A stretch of DNA of 64,000 bases from Calothrix parasitica NIES-267 (GTDB taxonomy: Bacteria; Cyanobacteriota; Cyanobacteriia; Cyanobacteriales; Nostocaceae). Position numbers and translations under genes: made by a program. Shown piece after piece: positions 8,887 to 18,499 of the stretch (its first letter is position 1; every line of letters begins with the position of its first letter). The stretch spans positions 124,001 through 188,000 of the forward strand of contig NZ_AP018227.1 of the NCBI RefSeq assembly GCF_002368095.1. The letters run 5' to 3'. The notes beneath the pieces were generated by a model that saw only the letters and a program-made list of their open reading frames with translations, did no database searches and had not been told where the DNA came from.

Positions 8887-9315
8887 CTAAGATTCAGTTA
8901 CAGCATCTGACTTCTTAAATACTTCACGCGATATACGATGTACAAGGCTTGAAGAAACATAGAATATCGTGAATCCAATCAAAGGATGAAGCACCTCTAA
9001 GTGAAAAGGGGTATTTAAATGAATGGTGCAAAACTGGATTCCAAGCAGCACGGGCAGACTAGCAGCGAGCGCTCGAATTCTACCTGAGAATGGAGCAATA
9101 AAAGATTCTGCCAACAATATCAGCGACAGTCCGCTATACCCTCGCACAAGCCACACATGGATATTCCACCAGCCAGGATTGGTGAAATAGGCAACACCAA
9201 CCGTTAATACCTGAGCAATTAAGCAGACGTTAAAGATGACTGAAGTTATGTAAAAACCAAGTTGTATCCAGTTTGTGGTTGCAATATCACGATTTGTTTG
9301 TAGATTTATGGTCAT
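8887..9315 (-). CDS. Small four-helix membrane protein (possibly DUF6220)
   Basis: A 142-residue protein with four predicted transmembrane segments, at about 18-44, 55-75, 83-98 and 108-125. A loop carries HLEVLHPLIGF, reminiscent of the DUF6220 family of small integral membrane proteins. The family has no established function. The N-terminus is polar and has no signal peptide. A MITE lies directly after the stop, and no operon partner is visible. The family assignment is tentative. Confidence 0.65.
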   Translation of the reverse strand: MTINLQTNRDIATTNWIQLGFYITSVIFNVCLIAQVLTVGVAYFTNPGWWNIHVWLVRGYSGLSLILLAESFIAPFSGRIRALAASLPVLLGIQFCTIHLNTPFHLEVLHPLIGFTIFYVSSSLVHRISREVFKKSDAVTES

Positions 9316-9572
9316 ATCAAACTACCTTTTCCTAGTGCGACTTGTCACGAAATTGATTCCATACTAGGAATTACAACCTGCTCAGTCTAGTCCTCGTTCG
9401 AGTACTCTTCTGACCACCATGACAATTTCCTCTTAGGTTGTATTGAAGAAGTTGATTAGACACTAGATAAAAACGACTACCCTTTACTATCTTCTTAAGT
9501 ATAATTACTTTCATCTTTACGCAGAGTTGATACTAATCTAAAATAGTAAAATTCTAAAATGCAGAACTGTAA

Positions 9573-11330
9573 ATGGATTGGAGTAGCTTGCTGCGAAGTT
9601 TACAATCTGACTTTATCAGGCGTTTGGCTGATGGTTGTTTGCTGCATTGTCAAAGTGTTGGGCAACATAGCGAGTTAAGTATTATTTCTGGTGAGAGGTT
9701 AAAACAGCTACGCGATTTTTGCTGGGTGATGGCTGAAAAATACAAGCGCGTTTCTTCTGTACGCGATGTTTTTGTTAGCTATCTTAAGGGAAAGTTGGGT
9801 GAGGAAGTTGTAAAGGAAAGATTGGCTGATTTTATTACTGAAGTCGATTATGAAAAGAGATTCGGTGGTGATGGTAATGTTGATTTCACGTTGACTGATA
9901 ATCCTTTAATTGGAATTGAAGTAAAGTCTCGTCACGGTTATTTTAATAAGGTTCGATGGTCGGTTTCTGTTGATGAAGTACAAAAAAATGCAGTTATTGT
10001 TTGCGTTTTAATTCAGGAACAGGTAAATGAAGCACAATCTCAATATCATATGGTTTTGGCTGGTTTTTTACCAACTGAGATGATTAAGCTGAAGACTGGT
10101 AAAATCTCTTTTGGTATTGAGCAGTTATTTTATGCTGGTGGTTTACGGAGTTATTTGGAGTATTTACAGTCTTCAAAAAGTTATATTACTCCAAATATTT
10201 CTACCAATAATTATTCAAATACTTATCAAAATATTGCTCCGAATAACTATTCAAATAACTATTCAAATAATTATCCTCAACAGCAGTTATTTCAGAAAAC
10301 AGCAAATCACAATTTTGTTACACCAGTTAAAGCTGAAGAAGATTTAAATCAGCTTTATATTAAGCAAGGTGATGAATGTTTTGAAAAACAGCTTTATGAT
10401 GCAGCGATTGAAAATTATAGTCAAGCGTTAGAAATTTATAGTAATGATGCTGGTACTCATTATAAGCGCGGTCATGTTTTTTACTGTTTGAAAGATTATA
10501 GTCAAGCAATCGCAAATTTTACTCAAGCAATTAATCTAAATCCGAATTTTGCCAAAGCTTATGTCAAAAGCGGGTTAACTCGATATAAATTAGCTGATTA
10601 CTACGGAGCGATTGAAGACTATACTCAAGCGATTAGAATTAATTCTTACGATGCAGTTGCTTTTCAAAACCGTGGTGATGTTCGTTCGATGATTGGAGAT
10701 AGTCAAGGTGCGATTGAAGATTATACTCAAGCTAGAAAAATTAATCCTCATGTATTAAAAATAGAAAAACCAGAAACAGAAAAATTAGAAAAGCAGAAAA
10801 TTATTTTCAATATCAATGATAATTCTCATAATTCTCCAGTGGATGATAATGGAGATAACTTGAAAGATAATTTAGAGCGTGAAAATCATCAACGAGCGAT
10901 TGAGGTTTTTACTCAGGTAATTGAAATTAGTCCCGATGATGCAGTTGGTTACAAAAAACGCGGTAATGCTCGTTGTGATTTAGGAGATTATCTAGCAGCT
11001 ATCGAAGATTTTACCAAAGCAATTCAAATAAATCCTTATGACGGAGATGCTTATTTTTATCGGGGAAATGCTTTTTACGAGCTAGGAGATAAACCCGAAG
11101 CAATTGAAGATTATACTCAAGCTATCAAAATAAATGACAGCGATGCAGATGCTTATATCAATCGCGGTAATTTAAGGGATGAATTGGGAGATACCCAAGG
11201 AGCAGTTGCTGATTTTCAGATAGCAGCAGATTTATATCAAAAAGCGGGTAAGGTGCAAGAACATAAGGAAACGAAAGAAAAGATTTTGGATTTGGAAATT
11301 GAAGAGTCTTTGGATGTTTTGGATTTTTGA
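9573..11330 (+). CDS. PD-(D/E)XK nuclease-like domain fused to TPR repeats
   Basis: A 585-residue protein with two clear parts. Residues about 60-180 look like a restriction-endonuclease fold: GEEVV (77-80), then GNVDF with Asp104, then GIEVKSR with Glu116 and Lys118, matching the D...ExK catalytic pattern. Residues about 199-240 are a low-complexity linker rich in Asn, Tyr and Ser (units like NNYSNNYS). From about 254 to 560 there are six or more tetratricopeptide repeats (for example AIENYSQALEIYSNDAGTHY), split by a charged non-repeat stretch around 390-440. TPRs suggest protein binding. The nuclease core suggests DNA or RNA processing or a defence role, but no neighbouring defence gene except HigBA is visible. 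No signal peptide is seen. Function unknown. Confidence 0.75.
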   Translation: MDWSSLLRSLQSDFIRRLADGCLLHCQSVGQHSELSIISGERLKQLRDFCWVMAEKYKRVSSVRDVFVSYLKGKLGEEVVKERLADFITEVDYEKRFGGDGNVDFTLTDNPLIGIEVKSRHGYFNKVRWSVSVDEVQKNAVIVCVLIQEQVNEAQSQYHMVLAGFLPTEMIKLKTGKISFGIEQLFYAGGLRSYLEYLQSSKSYITPNISTNNYSNTYQNIAPNNYSNNYSNNYPQQQLFQKTANHNFVTPVKAEEDLNQLYIKQGDECFEKQLYDAAIENYSQALEIYSNDAGTHYKRGHVFYCLKDYSQAIANFTQAINLNPNFAKAYVKSGLTRYKLADYYGAIEDYTQAIRINSYDAVAFQNRGDVRSMIGDSQGAIEDYTQARKINPHVLKIEKPETEKLEKQKIIFNINDNSHNSPVDDNGDNLKDNLERENHQRAIEVFTQVIEISPDDAVGYKKRGNARCDLGDYLAAIEDFTKAIQINPYDGDAYFYRGNAFYELGDKPEAIEDYTQAIKINDSDADAYINRGNLRDELGDTQGAVADFQIAADLYQKAGKVQEHKETKEKILDLEIEESLDVLDF

Positions 11331-11361
11331 CAGTAATAATTTATTCAGGTTTTACTTCAAA

Positions 11362-11763
11362 CTAATTTGAAGGGAAAAAGACAACAGGTGAAAGATTGAA
11401 CATTTCTGCACTCCTTTGAATATGTTCGACTGTCATTTTTCGTTTTCCTTTGAGTACATCGGAAACAATTGACTCAGTTTTAAAAATAGGAATTAAATCT
11501 TTTTGTTTGAGGTCTAATTCCACCATTAAAGCTTTGATAAGCTCTACTCCATAAATATCTGGAACTAAGTCTTGTTTTTCTTCGTACTCTTCAATCAATA
11601 TTGCTAATAGATATAAATAATCTTCTTCATCTTCTGTTAGTTTTTCTTTATCAAGTAAACTATCAACAATATTTTGAATTTTTTCTAAGTCTTCTTCAGA
11701 CTTTATCGGACGTGGGGGGAAAGATACAAGTAAGTTTGTGTAGTGATTTTGTGTATATGCCAT
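11362..11763 (-). CDS. higA: HigA-type antitoxin (XRE helix-turn-helix)
   Basis: A 133-residue protein. The C-terminal half (about 75-130) is a helix-turn-helix with LKQKDLIPIFKTESIVSDVLKGKRKMTVEHI, typical of HigA antitoxins that bind their own promoter and neutralise HigB. The acidic N-terminal half (KSEEDLEKIQ...LTEDEEDYLYLL) is the usual toxin-binding or linker region of the long HigA form. It lies 81 bp downstream of the toxin gene on the same strand, the toxin-first order characteristic of hig modules. Confidence 0.88.
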   Translation of the reverse strand: MAYTQNHYTNLLVSFPPRPIKSEEDLEKIQNIVDSLLDKEKLTEDEEDYLYLLAILIEEYEEKQDLVPDIYGVELIKALMVELDLKQKDLIPIFKTESIVSDVLKGKRKMTVEHIQRSAEMFNLSPVVFFPSN

Positions 11764-11844
11764 TTGCCATTAATTTGTTGTTTATGAGAAAGAAGAATTG
11801 TTTAATACAAACTTCTTTCTCTTTTCTAATAATGTTAGCTAGTA

Positions 11845-12153
11845 TTAACTATCAAACCATTCGTCATTTTTCCATTTATCTTTGTCGTACTCCGCATGAG
11901 TGAGGAAGTCACGTATAAATATAATTCCTTTCTGATAGTCTATATAAACTATTAATCTATAATTATTGCCTCCAATATTAAAGACAACGAAGTTTTTAAC
12001 TTTATCAGGTGAAAATGGAGAATTCTCTTTTATATCGTTAAAACTATTCCAAGTTTGTGATTTCGCAATTTTTGTCCAAGTTTTTATGCTTGCTTCAGCA
12101 TCAGAATGCTTTTCATAGGCTTCCTTAAGTCTAGTTTTTGAAATAATATGCAT
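11845..12153 (-). CDS. higB: HigB-type mRNA interferase toxin
   Basis: A 102-residue RelE-superfamily toxin of the HigB family (PF09907-like), which cleaves mRNA on the ribosome. Family features visible are the N-terminal MHIISKTRLKEAYEKH, the central NFVVFNIGGNNYRLIVYI and the C-terminal FIRDFLTHAEYDKDKW. The length is typical. The His/Asp/Lys motif near the end is intact, so the toxin looks functional. The promoter should lie just above 12153 and be repressed by HigA. Confidence 0.9.
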   Translation of the reverse strand: MHIISKTRLKEAYEKHSDAEASIKTWTKIAKSQTWNSFNDIKENSPFSPDKVKNFVVFNIGGNNYRLIVYIDYQKGIIFIRDFLTHAEYDKDKWKNDEWFDS

Positions 12154-12232
12154 TTATAAATTTTTTCCTTCTTTTTTGTAAAAAACATAGTGTAAATTCC
12201 TTTTTAAATTAATTGAATTCTAAAAATGACTG

Positions 12233-12388
12233 TCAGAGGATGTTTGAAAAGTATAGCTTTTAGCCTAGCTCTCGGATTATCCCCCTTCCCACCTTAAAAA
12301 ATGAGGTTAAAGTTCCCCTTTTTAACGGGGATTTAGGAGGTAATAAAAATTTACGAGTTTTATTTACAGCTTCTTAAACATCCTCTGA
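12233..12388. mobile_element. MITE-like element
   Basis: TCAGAGGATGTTTGAAAAG begins the element, and the other end reads TCAGAGGATGTTTAAGAAG on the opposite strand, so the 19-bp terminal inverted repeats match at 17 positions. The 156-bp element contains no ORF and a run of C-rich then G-rich sequence. No target duplication can be made out with confidence. It separates higB from the PRC-barrel/smc pair. Confidence 0.7.
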
Positions 12389-12524
12389 GCAATGTGAATA
12401 ATTGCCACATAAAATAATCTTAGCGAATTGCGAAGTTTTCTGCAAGTATACAAAAAAAGGAGCCAGAAAATAATTCCTAACTCCTAACTCCTAAAAGACA
12501 TAGCACTGCTACGTCTTTACATTC

Positions 12525-13520
12525 TTAATATCCGCCTTCTTCTTCGTATTCTGGCTGTTTTTCTTTGACTTTCTTGGGGATATTTATTGGTTTTGGTGCT
12601 TCGTCGTCTTCCCAAGCGTCTTTTTCTAGGTCGTCGTCGTAAGTTTCGTATTCTTCTTTATATGCTTTTGGTGGGAAAGGTTCGGGTTCGTATGCTGGTG
12701 GTGCTTCATACCTATCTTTACCGGTTGCTTCGCTCCAGTTGTCTTCTTCTGCTTCTTCGTAGCGGATAGTTTCTTCTTCGATAGGACGTGCTTCCATTAC
12801 TCTACGACGAGGTGGTTCCTCGTAAGCATCGTCTTCCGTCCAAACTTCTTCTGCTACGGGTTCGGGACGACGTACTCTGGGCTGGGGTGCTTCTAAAGGT
12901 ACTCCCGATGGTAGCTGATTTTCTGGTGCTACGGTTTTAGGAGTCGCGTTGTAGTATTCGTCTTCGCGGTCCCAAGGTGCTTTACCAATACCTAAACGCT
13001 CTAATACACCAACGCTTAATTGAGTAACTCGTTCTTCTGCTCCTTCAAATACTATCAGTCGGTTGGGACCGACGCTGACTACTTCGTCCATTGATAGTTC
13101 GTAAGTACTAAGAACTTGGTCTGGTATTTGTGGTAATCCTAAAGAAGCAATTACTATGGATGAAATTCTGCCGCTGATACCATCAAATTTGAAACCGCGT
13201 ACTCTTCCTAATACTTCTCCGGCTTCTGTAATTACTTCCCAGTTAACTAGGTTGCTGTAGATTTCGGTATCTACGTCTTCAATTACATCTTCGTTGTCAA
13301 CCAAAATCACGTCTCCGATTTGGTCAACGCTGCTTAAGTACATATAGCGCGGTATCCCAGAAACGGAGATCAGGCTGTCTCGCAATCCAATTGCCACAAC
13401 CTCTCGTCTATCAATATCTACCCACAGTTGGTTGACGATGCCAAGCCTTCTCCCGTTATCGCGGGTGATTACTTGGGTGTTTAAAATGTCCGAGCGTCTA
13501 ATAATTTGTTCAGAGGTCAT
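12525..13520 (-). CDS. PRC-barrel domain protein
   Basis: A 331-residue soluble protein. Two PRC-barrel domains lie at about 1-85 (RRSDILNTQVITRDNGRRLG) and 88-165 (NWEVITEAGEVLGRVRGF). A long acidic, Pro/Glu/Tyr-rich disordered tail from about 190 to the end follows, with many EE and ED pairs. PRC-barrels are small beta-barrel adaptor domains found in photosynthetic reaction centre H subunits and in RNA-processing and cell-division proteins. It lies 58 bp downstream of smc on the same strand and probably shares its transcript, which hints at a chromosome- or division-related role. That link is inference. Confidence 0.85.
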   Translation of the reverse strand: MTSEQIIRRSDILNTQVITRDNGRRLGIVNQLWVDIDRREVVAIGLRDSLISVSGIPRYMYLSSVDQIGDVILVDNEDVIEDVDTEIYSNLVNWEVITEAGEVLGRVRGFKFDGISGRISSIVIASLGLPQIPDQVLSTYELSMDEVVSVGPNRLIVFEGAEERVTQLSVGVLERLGIGKAPWDREDEYYNATPKTVAPENQLPSGVPLEAPQPRVRRPEPVAEEVWTEDDAYEEPPRRRVMEARPIEEETIRYEEAEEDNWSEATGKDRYEAPPAYEPEPFPPKAYKEEYETYDDDLEKDAWEDDEAPKPINIPKKVKEKQPEYEEEGGY

Positions 13521-13578
13521 TATATACCGAGTCCCGATCTCGAATCCGGTTTATCTATACACTATTATTAACAGATAC

Positions 13579-16500
13579 TCAAGCAGAAGTATTGTCGGTT
13601 TTTAACTTAATCCCTAAAACTTGTGTATAAGCTCCACGGGCTTGAGTAACTCCGATTGTACGTTCGGCTGATTCTATCATTGGGCGGCGCAAGCTTACAA
13701 CTATAAATTGTGCTAGTTCTGCCTGTTGCTTAATCATTTTAGCTAATCGTTCTACGTTTGCCCCGTCCAAAAACATATCTACTTCATCAAATGCGTAAAA
13801 TGGCGATGGACGATATCTTTGTAAAGCGAAAATAAAGCTTAATGCTGTTAATGATTTTTCTCCCCCTGACATGGATGCTAAGCGCTGTACTGGTTTTCCT
13901 TTGGGATGCGCTACTAGGTTTAAACCACTGTTAAATGGGTCTTCTTGGTTGTCTAATTGTAAGTAACCATCACCGTCGGAAAGGGTGGCAAAAATTGATT
14001 TAAAGTTTTCATTTACAGCGTCGAATGCTTCTTGAAAAGCTTGTTGACGTAATGTTGTAAAGTTTTCAATTCTTAATAATAATTCGGTTCGTTCTGCTTC
14101 TAGTGTTTCTAGTTTCTCGGTAAGTTCTTCTAGACGTTGTTGGGTACGGTCGTATTGTTCTAAAGCCAGCATGTTGACTGGTTCCATCGCTTGTAAGCGT
14201 TTGGAAAGAGATTTTAATTCTTTTTGTAGTTCTTCTAAATCTACGTTTTCGGGTACTTCTGGTAGGGGTTGCGGTAATTCTGTGGAAATCGTTTGTAATT
14301 CTGCCAACACCCTATCTAATTCTTCGCGACGATTTTGTTGGCTTTCTTGCAGCTTTTGTACTTCCCATTCCAATTGCTGTTGTTTTAATAATAGTTGTCG
14401 TAATTGTGCTTCTACAGCATCGCGTTTTTGCTTTTCTTCACCTAAATGCGCTTCCATTTGCTGGATTTGTTGGCGAGTTTCGCTTATAGCTGCTGTTAAT
14501 GTTGTTTCTTGTTCTTTGAGATTATCAATTTGATTTTGTTGGTTTAATTGTTCTTGCTGATATTCTTCAACTCGTCTTACTCCTTCTTGAATCTTTTCTT
14601 GCAATACCTGCTGTTGAACTTCGAGATTTTTTAATTTTTCTTCTGTTTCTCTTAATGCTGTATCTTGTTGCTGTAACTGTTGCTCTTGACTTTTAATTGT
14701 TGCTTGAATATTCTGCCATTCGCTCGGTGTTTGTGATTCTTCCAACTGCGCTAATTCATCGCGTAATTGCTGTAATTGCTGCTCTTGGGTAGGTAGTTCG
14801 CGCTCCAATACTTCTAATCGAGATTGAGCGGTATTTAATTTTTCTGTATTCTGGGTAAGTTGATTTTTTGCATCTTCTACCCGCTTAGTTAAGCTTTGGA
14901 CTTCTTTTTGTAACTGTTCCGCTCGTAACTGCTGTTCTCTTTTTCCTTGACGAGTTTCGGTAAGTTGAGTTGATAATTCTTTAGTTCTTTCGGAAAGAGT
15001 ATTGATTGCTTCGTTACAGCGGTGTAAAACTCGTTCAATTTCTTCCAAACGATTTCTTAACGACCTAACTTCTTCCGATTCCGTCGCTTCAACCGTACCA
15101 AAACGCAAAGTCGAACGCTGGGTAACGCTACCACCAGTCATTGCACCACTGGTTTCTAATAATTCTCCTTCTAAAGTCACAATACGGACTTTCCCTAAAT
15201 GATTTCTGGCTTGGTTAATATTCTCAAAAACAACCGTATTCCCGAAAACATAAGCAAACACATCATCGTAACGAGGTTCGCAATCGATTAAATTCACCGC
15301 ATAATCGATAAAACCATTGGCATATCTTAAATTACCAGATTCATTAATGCGCGGCGCTCTAATTTTATTCAAAGGTAAAAAAGTCGCTCTCCCCGCTCGT
15401 CTTTGCTTGAGTAACTGAATCCCAGCAGCACCAACGCTATCGTCCTCTACTACAATCTGTCCCAAACGACCACCAGCTGCAATTTCTAAAGCACGCTGAT
15501 AATCTGGTTCTACTCTTCCCAACTCAGCAACTAAACCACAAACACCAGGTAAACCCGATTGCAAAATAATTTTACTAGCGTGAGTTCCTTGAGCTTCCTG
15601 TTGAGCTTGTGTTTGAGCTTCTAATTTATCGAGTTGACGCTGCTTATCTCTTTGCTCCTGTAATAATCGCTTTTGAGTTTGCTGCTGAATTTGTAATTCC
15701 TGTTCGGTTGCGGCTAAATTCTCAGCTAAATCTTGAATTGGTGCGACTGTAGAATTAAATCCAATTTCAAATTGCTCTAACTGACTTTGTTTTTCTGTTA
15801 ATTGCGGTTCTAATTCTTGAACTAATTGGGTTTGTTCTTGAATTTGTTGCTGTAACTGATTGTTTCTTTCCCTTAACTGCGCTCTCTCGGTTCTTTGAGG
15901 TTCTAAAGTTTGCAGTACAGCTTCAACTTGATGGTTTAAATTTGTTTGCTGTACTACCCAAGCTTCGGAAGCAGAAGCAATTTCGGCAGCAGTTTCGCGA
16001 GATTTTCCTAGAGCTTCTCGCATTGACTCGCGCTGACTTTGTAAAGCAGCGGTATTTTGCGTTTCCGTTTCTTTTTGTTGTGCTAATCGAGTCAAAGAAT
16101 CTTGATTGTGCTGTATTTCCTGCTGGGTTTGCGTTACCTTGGTTCCAGCTTCATTACGCGCTGTTTCTAATTCACTCTGACGACGCTGGACTTGCTTGCA
16201 TTCAGCTTCTTGAGTTGCTAACTGCGATTGTACGGCTAAAAGCTCTTCCTCACCCATAGCCTTGACATGAGCATTTAATTCCTCAAGTTCCTTTTGCTTT
16301 GATTCAATATTCTCGTTCACCTCAGACAACTGCTGAGCATTTTCTTGCAGAGTGCGATCGCCATTTTGAATTTGGCTTGACAATCGTTCTTGATGTCCTT
16401 GTAAAGTCCTCCAGGACAGCACAACTTCCCATTTCTGCTTTTCGAGAAAATCCACTCGCAATCTTTGATATTTTTCAGCCTTGGCTTTATCCTGAGAAAG

Positions 16501-17337
16501 TCTTTCGCATTGCGTTGTTAATTCAGTCTCAATAATCCGACAGCTATCTTCCTTCTCTTTAACTTCTTCTAAAGTCTTCTTGGCTTGATTAATTTTCCTA
16601 TCGAACGCTGCAACTCCAGCCAATTCATCAACAATTTCTCGTCGCTCGCGAGGTTTCATCGAAATAATATCGGTAACATCCCCTTGCAAAACAACGTTAT
16701 ATCCTTCAGGGTTAATACGGATATTGCTTAACTCTTCGTGTACCTCAGTTGCGTTAGCACCAATTCCATTAATGTAATAACTTGATGAATAAGTTCCCTG
16801 CTTAGTCACCCTTAATCTACGAGTAACGCTCCATTCAGGACTTCCAGGTTTAGCCCGAATTTGTTCGCGACGATTTTTTATTTCTTCTTCTTGCTGTTCG
16901 TGTAAAGCTCTTTCTTGAGCATCTTCTTCCGATTCTTCTGCTGTTTCCTCTTCCGTTTCTGCTGCTGTTTCCTCTAAAGAATGTTCCTCAGTTGTGGAAC
17001 TTTCTTCAACTTCATCAACCACAACATTAGAAACAATTGGTTCATCATCAAATTCATCAGAATCATAATCTGATAAATCAAACGTCACCGTCACGCTAGC
17101 TTCCACAGTAGCGCGGGACTTACTGACTTGATTTGTATTGACCAAATCCGGGAGTCTACCAGCACGCATACCCTTAGAACTCGAAAGCCCCAAACAAAAC
17201 AGTAGCGCATCAAGAATATTAGACTTTCCCGAACCGTTAGGGCCAGAAATCACCGTAAACTCCGGTAGTAACGGTACTGAAGTAGTACCACCGAAAGATT
17301 TGAAATTGGTGAGTTCCACGCGCTTTATATGAACCAT
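13579..17337 (-). CDS. smc: Chromosome segregation ATPase SMC
   Basis: A 1252-residue structural maintenance of chromosomes protein, the core of bacterial condensin (with ScpA/ScpB). Walker A GPNGSGKS is at residues 32-39, and the hinge is around 590-760 (from LPGVCGLVAELGRVEP). Long Gln/Glu-rich coiled coils flank the hinge. The C-terminal head carries the signature MSGGEKSLTALSF, Walker B FYAFDEVD and the D-loop. An unusual feature is a strongly acidic, Glu-rich insertion of about 60-70 residues in the N-terminal head (about residues 95-165, EESEEDAQERALHEQQEEE). It lies between the beta-strand after VTVTFDLSD and the RRLRV strand. The ORF is full length. A PRC-barrel gene follows closely. 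Confidence 0.96.
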   Translation of the reverse strand: MVHIKRVELTNFKSFGGTTSVPLLPEFTVISGPNGSGKSNILDALLFCLGLSSSKGMRAGRLPDLVNTNQVSKSRATVEASVTVTFDLSDYDSDEFDDEPIVSNVVVDEVEESSTTEEHSLEETAAETEEETAEESEEDAQERALHEQQEEEIKNRREQIRAKPGSPEWSVTRRLRVTKQGTYSSSYYINGIGANATEVHEELSNIRINPEGYNVVLQGDVTDIISMKPRERREIVDELAGVAAFDRKINQAKKTLEEVKEKEDSCRIIETELTTQCERLSQDKAKAEKYQRLRVDFLEKQKWEVVLSWRTLQGHQERLSSQIQNGDRTLQENAQQLSEVNENIESKQKELEELNAHVKAMGEEELLAVQSQLATQEAECKQVQRRQSELETARNEAGTKVTQTQQEIQHNQDSLTRLAQQKETETQNTAALQSQRESMREALGKSRETAAEIASASEAWVVQQTNLNHQVEAVLQTLEPQRTERAQLRERNNQLQQQIQEQTQLVQELEPQLTEKQSQLEQFEIGFNSTVAPIQDLAENLAATEQELQIQQQTQKRLLQEQRDKQRQLDKLEAQTQAQQEAQGTHASKIILQSGLPGVCGLVAELGRVEPDYQRALEIAAGGRLGQIVVEDDSVGAAGIQLLKQRRAGRATFLPLNKIRAPRINESGNLRYANGFIDYAVNLIDCEPRYDDVFAYVFGNTVVFENINQARNHLGKVRIVTLEGELLETSGAMTGGSVTQRSTLRFGTVEATESEEVRSLRNRLEEIERVLHRCNEAINTLSERTKELSTQLTETRQGKREQQLRAEQLQKEVQSLTKRVEDAKNQLTQNTEKLNTAQSRLEVLERELPTQEQQLQQLRDELAQLEESQTPSEWQNIQATIKSQEQQLQQQDTALRETEEKLKNLEVQQQVLQEKIQEGVRRVEEYQQEQLNQQNQIDNLKEQETTLTAAISETRQQIQQMEAHLGEEKQKRDAVEAQLRQLLLKQQQLEWEVQKLQESQQNRREELDRVLAELQTISTELPQPLPEVPENVDLEELQKELKSLSKRLQAMEPVNMLALEQYDRTQQRLEELTEKLETLEAERTELLLRIENFTTLRQQAFQEAFDAVNENFKSIFATLSDGDGYLQLDNQEDPFNSGLNLVAHPKGKPVQRLASMSGGEKSLTALSFIFALQRYRPSPFYAFDEVDMFLDGANVERLAKMIKQQAELAQFIVVSLRRPMIESAERTIGVTQARGAYTQVLGIKLKTDNTSA

Positions 17338-17621
17338 AGGCGCAGATTAATGCAAACAGTTGAAGTTCAAGTGTACCAGCGAAAGACCCATTAGAGTTAG
17401 GGAATTTAAATTATTGAATCACACAATACATCAGAAGTAGATACTTATTTAACAAAAGTATTTTAGAGGTACCCAGAATATACGGAATTATTTATGTATA
17501 TTTAAATCAGTTAACAGTTATCAGTTAACAATGAATCTGTAGTTAGTTTACGGAGATATTCTACCTTAAGATAAATTTTGGAAATTATAATTTTTAAAAT
17601 TGTTGTGAACTTACGCTAAAA

Positions 17622-18395
17622 ATGCTTAATCATCCTCTTTTTCAAGCTTTGTGTGGTGCTTTACTCGCTGCTGCTGTTGGATATCTAATCAATCAGCTAC
17701 CTGCAATTAAGCACTTTCCTGGTAAAAACATCTTAGTTGTCAAACTGACAATTGAAGTTGTTGTACTAGTCGGAATTTACAGTTTATGGAATACGACAGA
17801 AAATAAAAGTCGTGATTTAGAGGTTTTACTCGTAAGTGTGGGTAGTATAGCTTTTGTATTTTTGATTTGGCATACATTCAAACTAATTTGGATGCTGCGA
17901 AAAACAAAGACTGATAGCAGTAGCACTGATAATACTACAACAAAATTAAAATCACCGGACGATTGGCGACGAGAATTATTGAAGGTAATGAAGATTGATG
18001 TTGAGAAACGGTTAAATGATTCGCTTTATGATAATAGGATAATTCGTATTGCAACAGAAGATAGAAATGAAGAAATTGGAAGAAATTCTGTAAATTCTTC
18101 GGTAATAAATAAACAAAATACTTTTAAAGATAAATTGCTTCAACCCTTACGAAGATTGGAAGTGTTCGGGGGTAGAAAAACTGAGTTGGCAGCAAGAAAA
18201 CCAATCATTGAAGCTTTTGAAGAATCAGACATTTTAGGAAGATTATTAATTTTAGGTAATCCTGGTGCTGGGAAAACTACATTATTGCTTGAATTAGCGC
18301 GAGATTTAATTGCAAAAGCTCAACAAAATTCGACTGTTCCGATACCGGTGCTGTTTGAATTAACAAATTGGCGCGATTTTATGCTGGAAAACTAA
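17622..18395 (+). pseudogene. NACHT-type NTPase, 5' remnant
   Basis: The 257-residue open frame has two N-terminal transmembrane helices (about 5-25 and 40-60), a third at about 68-90, and then a charged linker. The start of a NACHT/STAND P-loop domain follows: LEVFGGRKTEL, Walker A GNPGAGKTT (near 222-230), and LFELTNWRD, the strand preceding where Walker B should come. The frame then stops at MLEN. Walker B, the sensor motifs and the C-terminal repeat region of such proteins are missing, and the following DNA encodes the end of a HicA toxin. The gene is therefore a deletion remnant. Complete relatives are cyanobacterial membrane NACHT proteins, some with defence roles. Confidence 0.7.
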
Positions 18396-18499
18396 CAGTT
18401 TCGGGTAAAGATGGAAATGATGCTAAACGCTATCAAGAAAAAGATGTGCTAAAAGCTATTGATGAAATAGAAATCAATATTAATAACGATGAAACTTAA
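18384..18499 (+). pseudogene. hicA: HicA-type toxin, 3' remnant
   Basis: In the frame one off from the NACHT remnant, the DNA encodes KLTVSGKDGNDAKRYQEKDV followed by LKAIDEIE and a TAA at 18497-18499. This is the C-terminal part of the HicA subfamily whose members end SGKxGDDAKxYQEKxVRxAI. The N-terminal half with the catalytic GSHR motif is absent, replaced by the NACHT fragment. The remnant overlaps the hicB start by 11 bp, the normal hicAB arrangement, which supports its identity. It cannot encode an active mRNA interferase. Confidence 0.75.

Noticed and set aside
12587-12769. Plus-strand 60-codon frame inside the PRC-barrel gene, rich in Leu and Arg
   Set aside because: It is antisense to the acidic tail of a well-supported gene, and its composition is the reverse of Glu/Asp codons.
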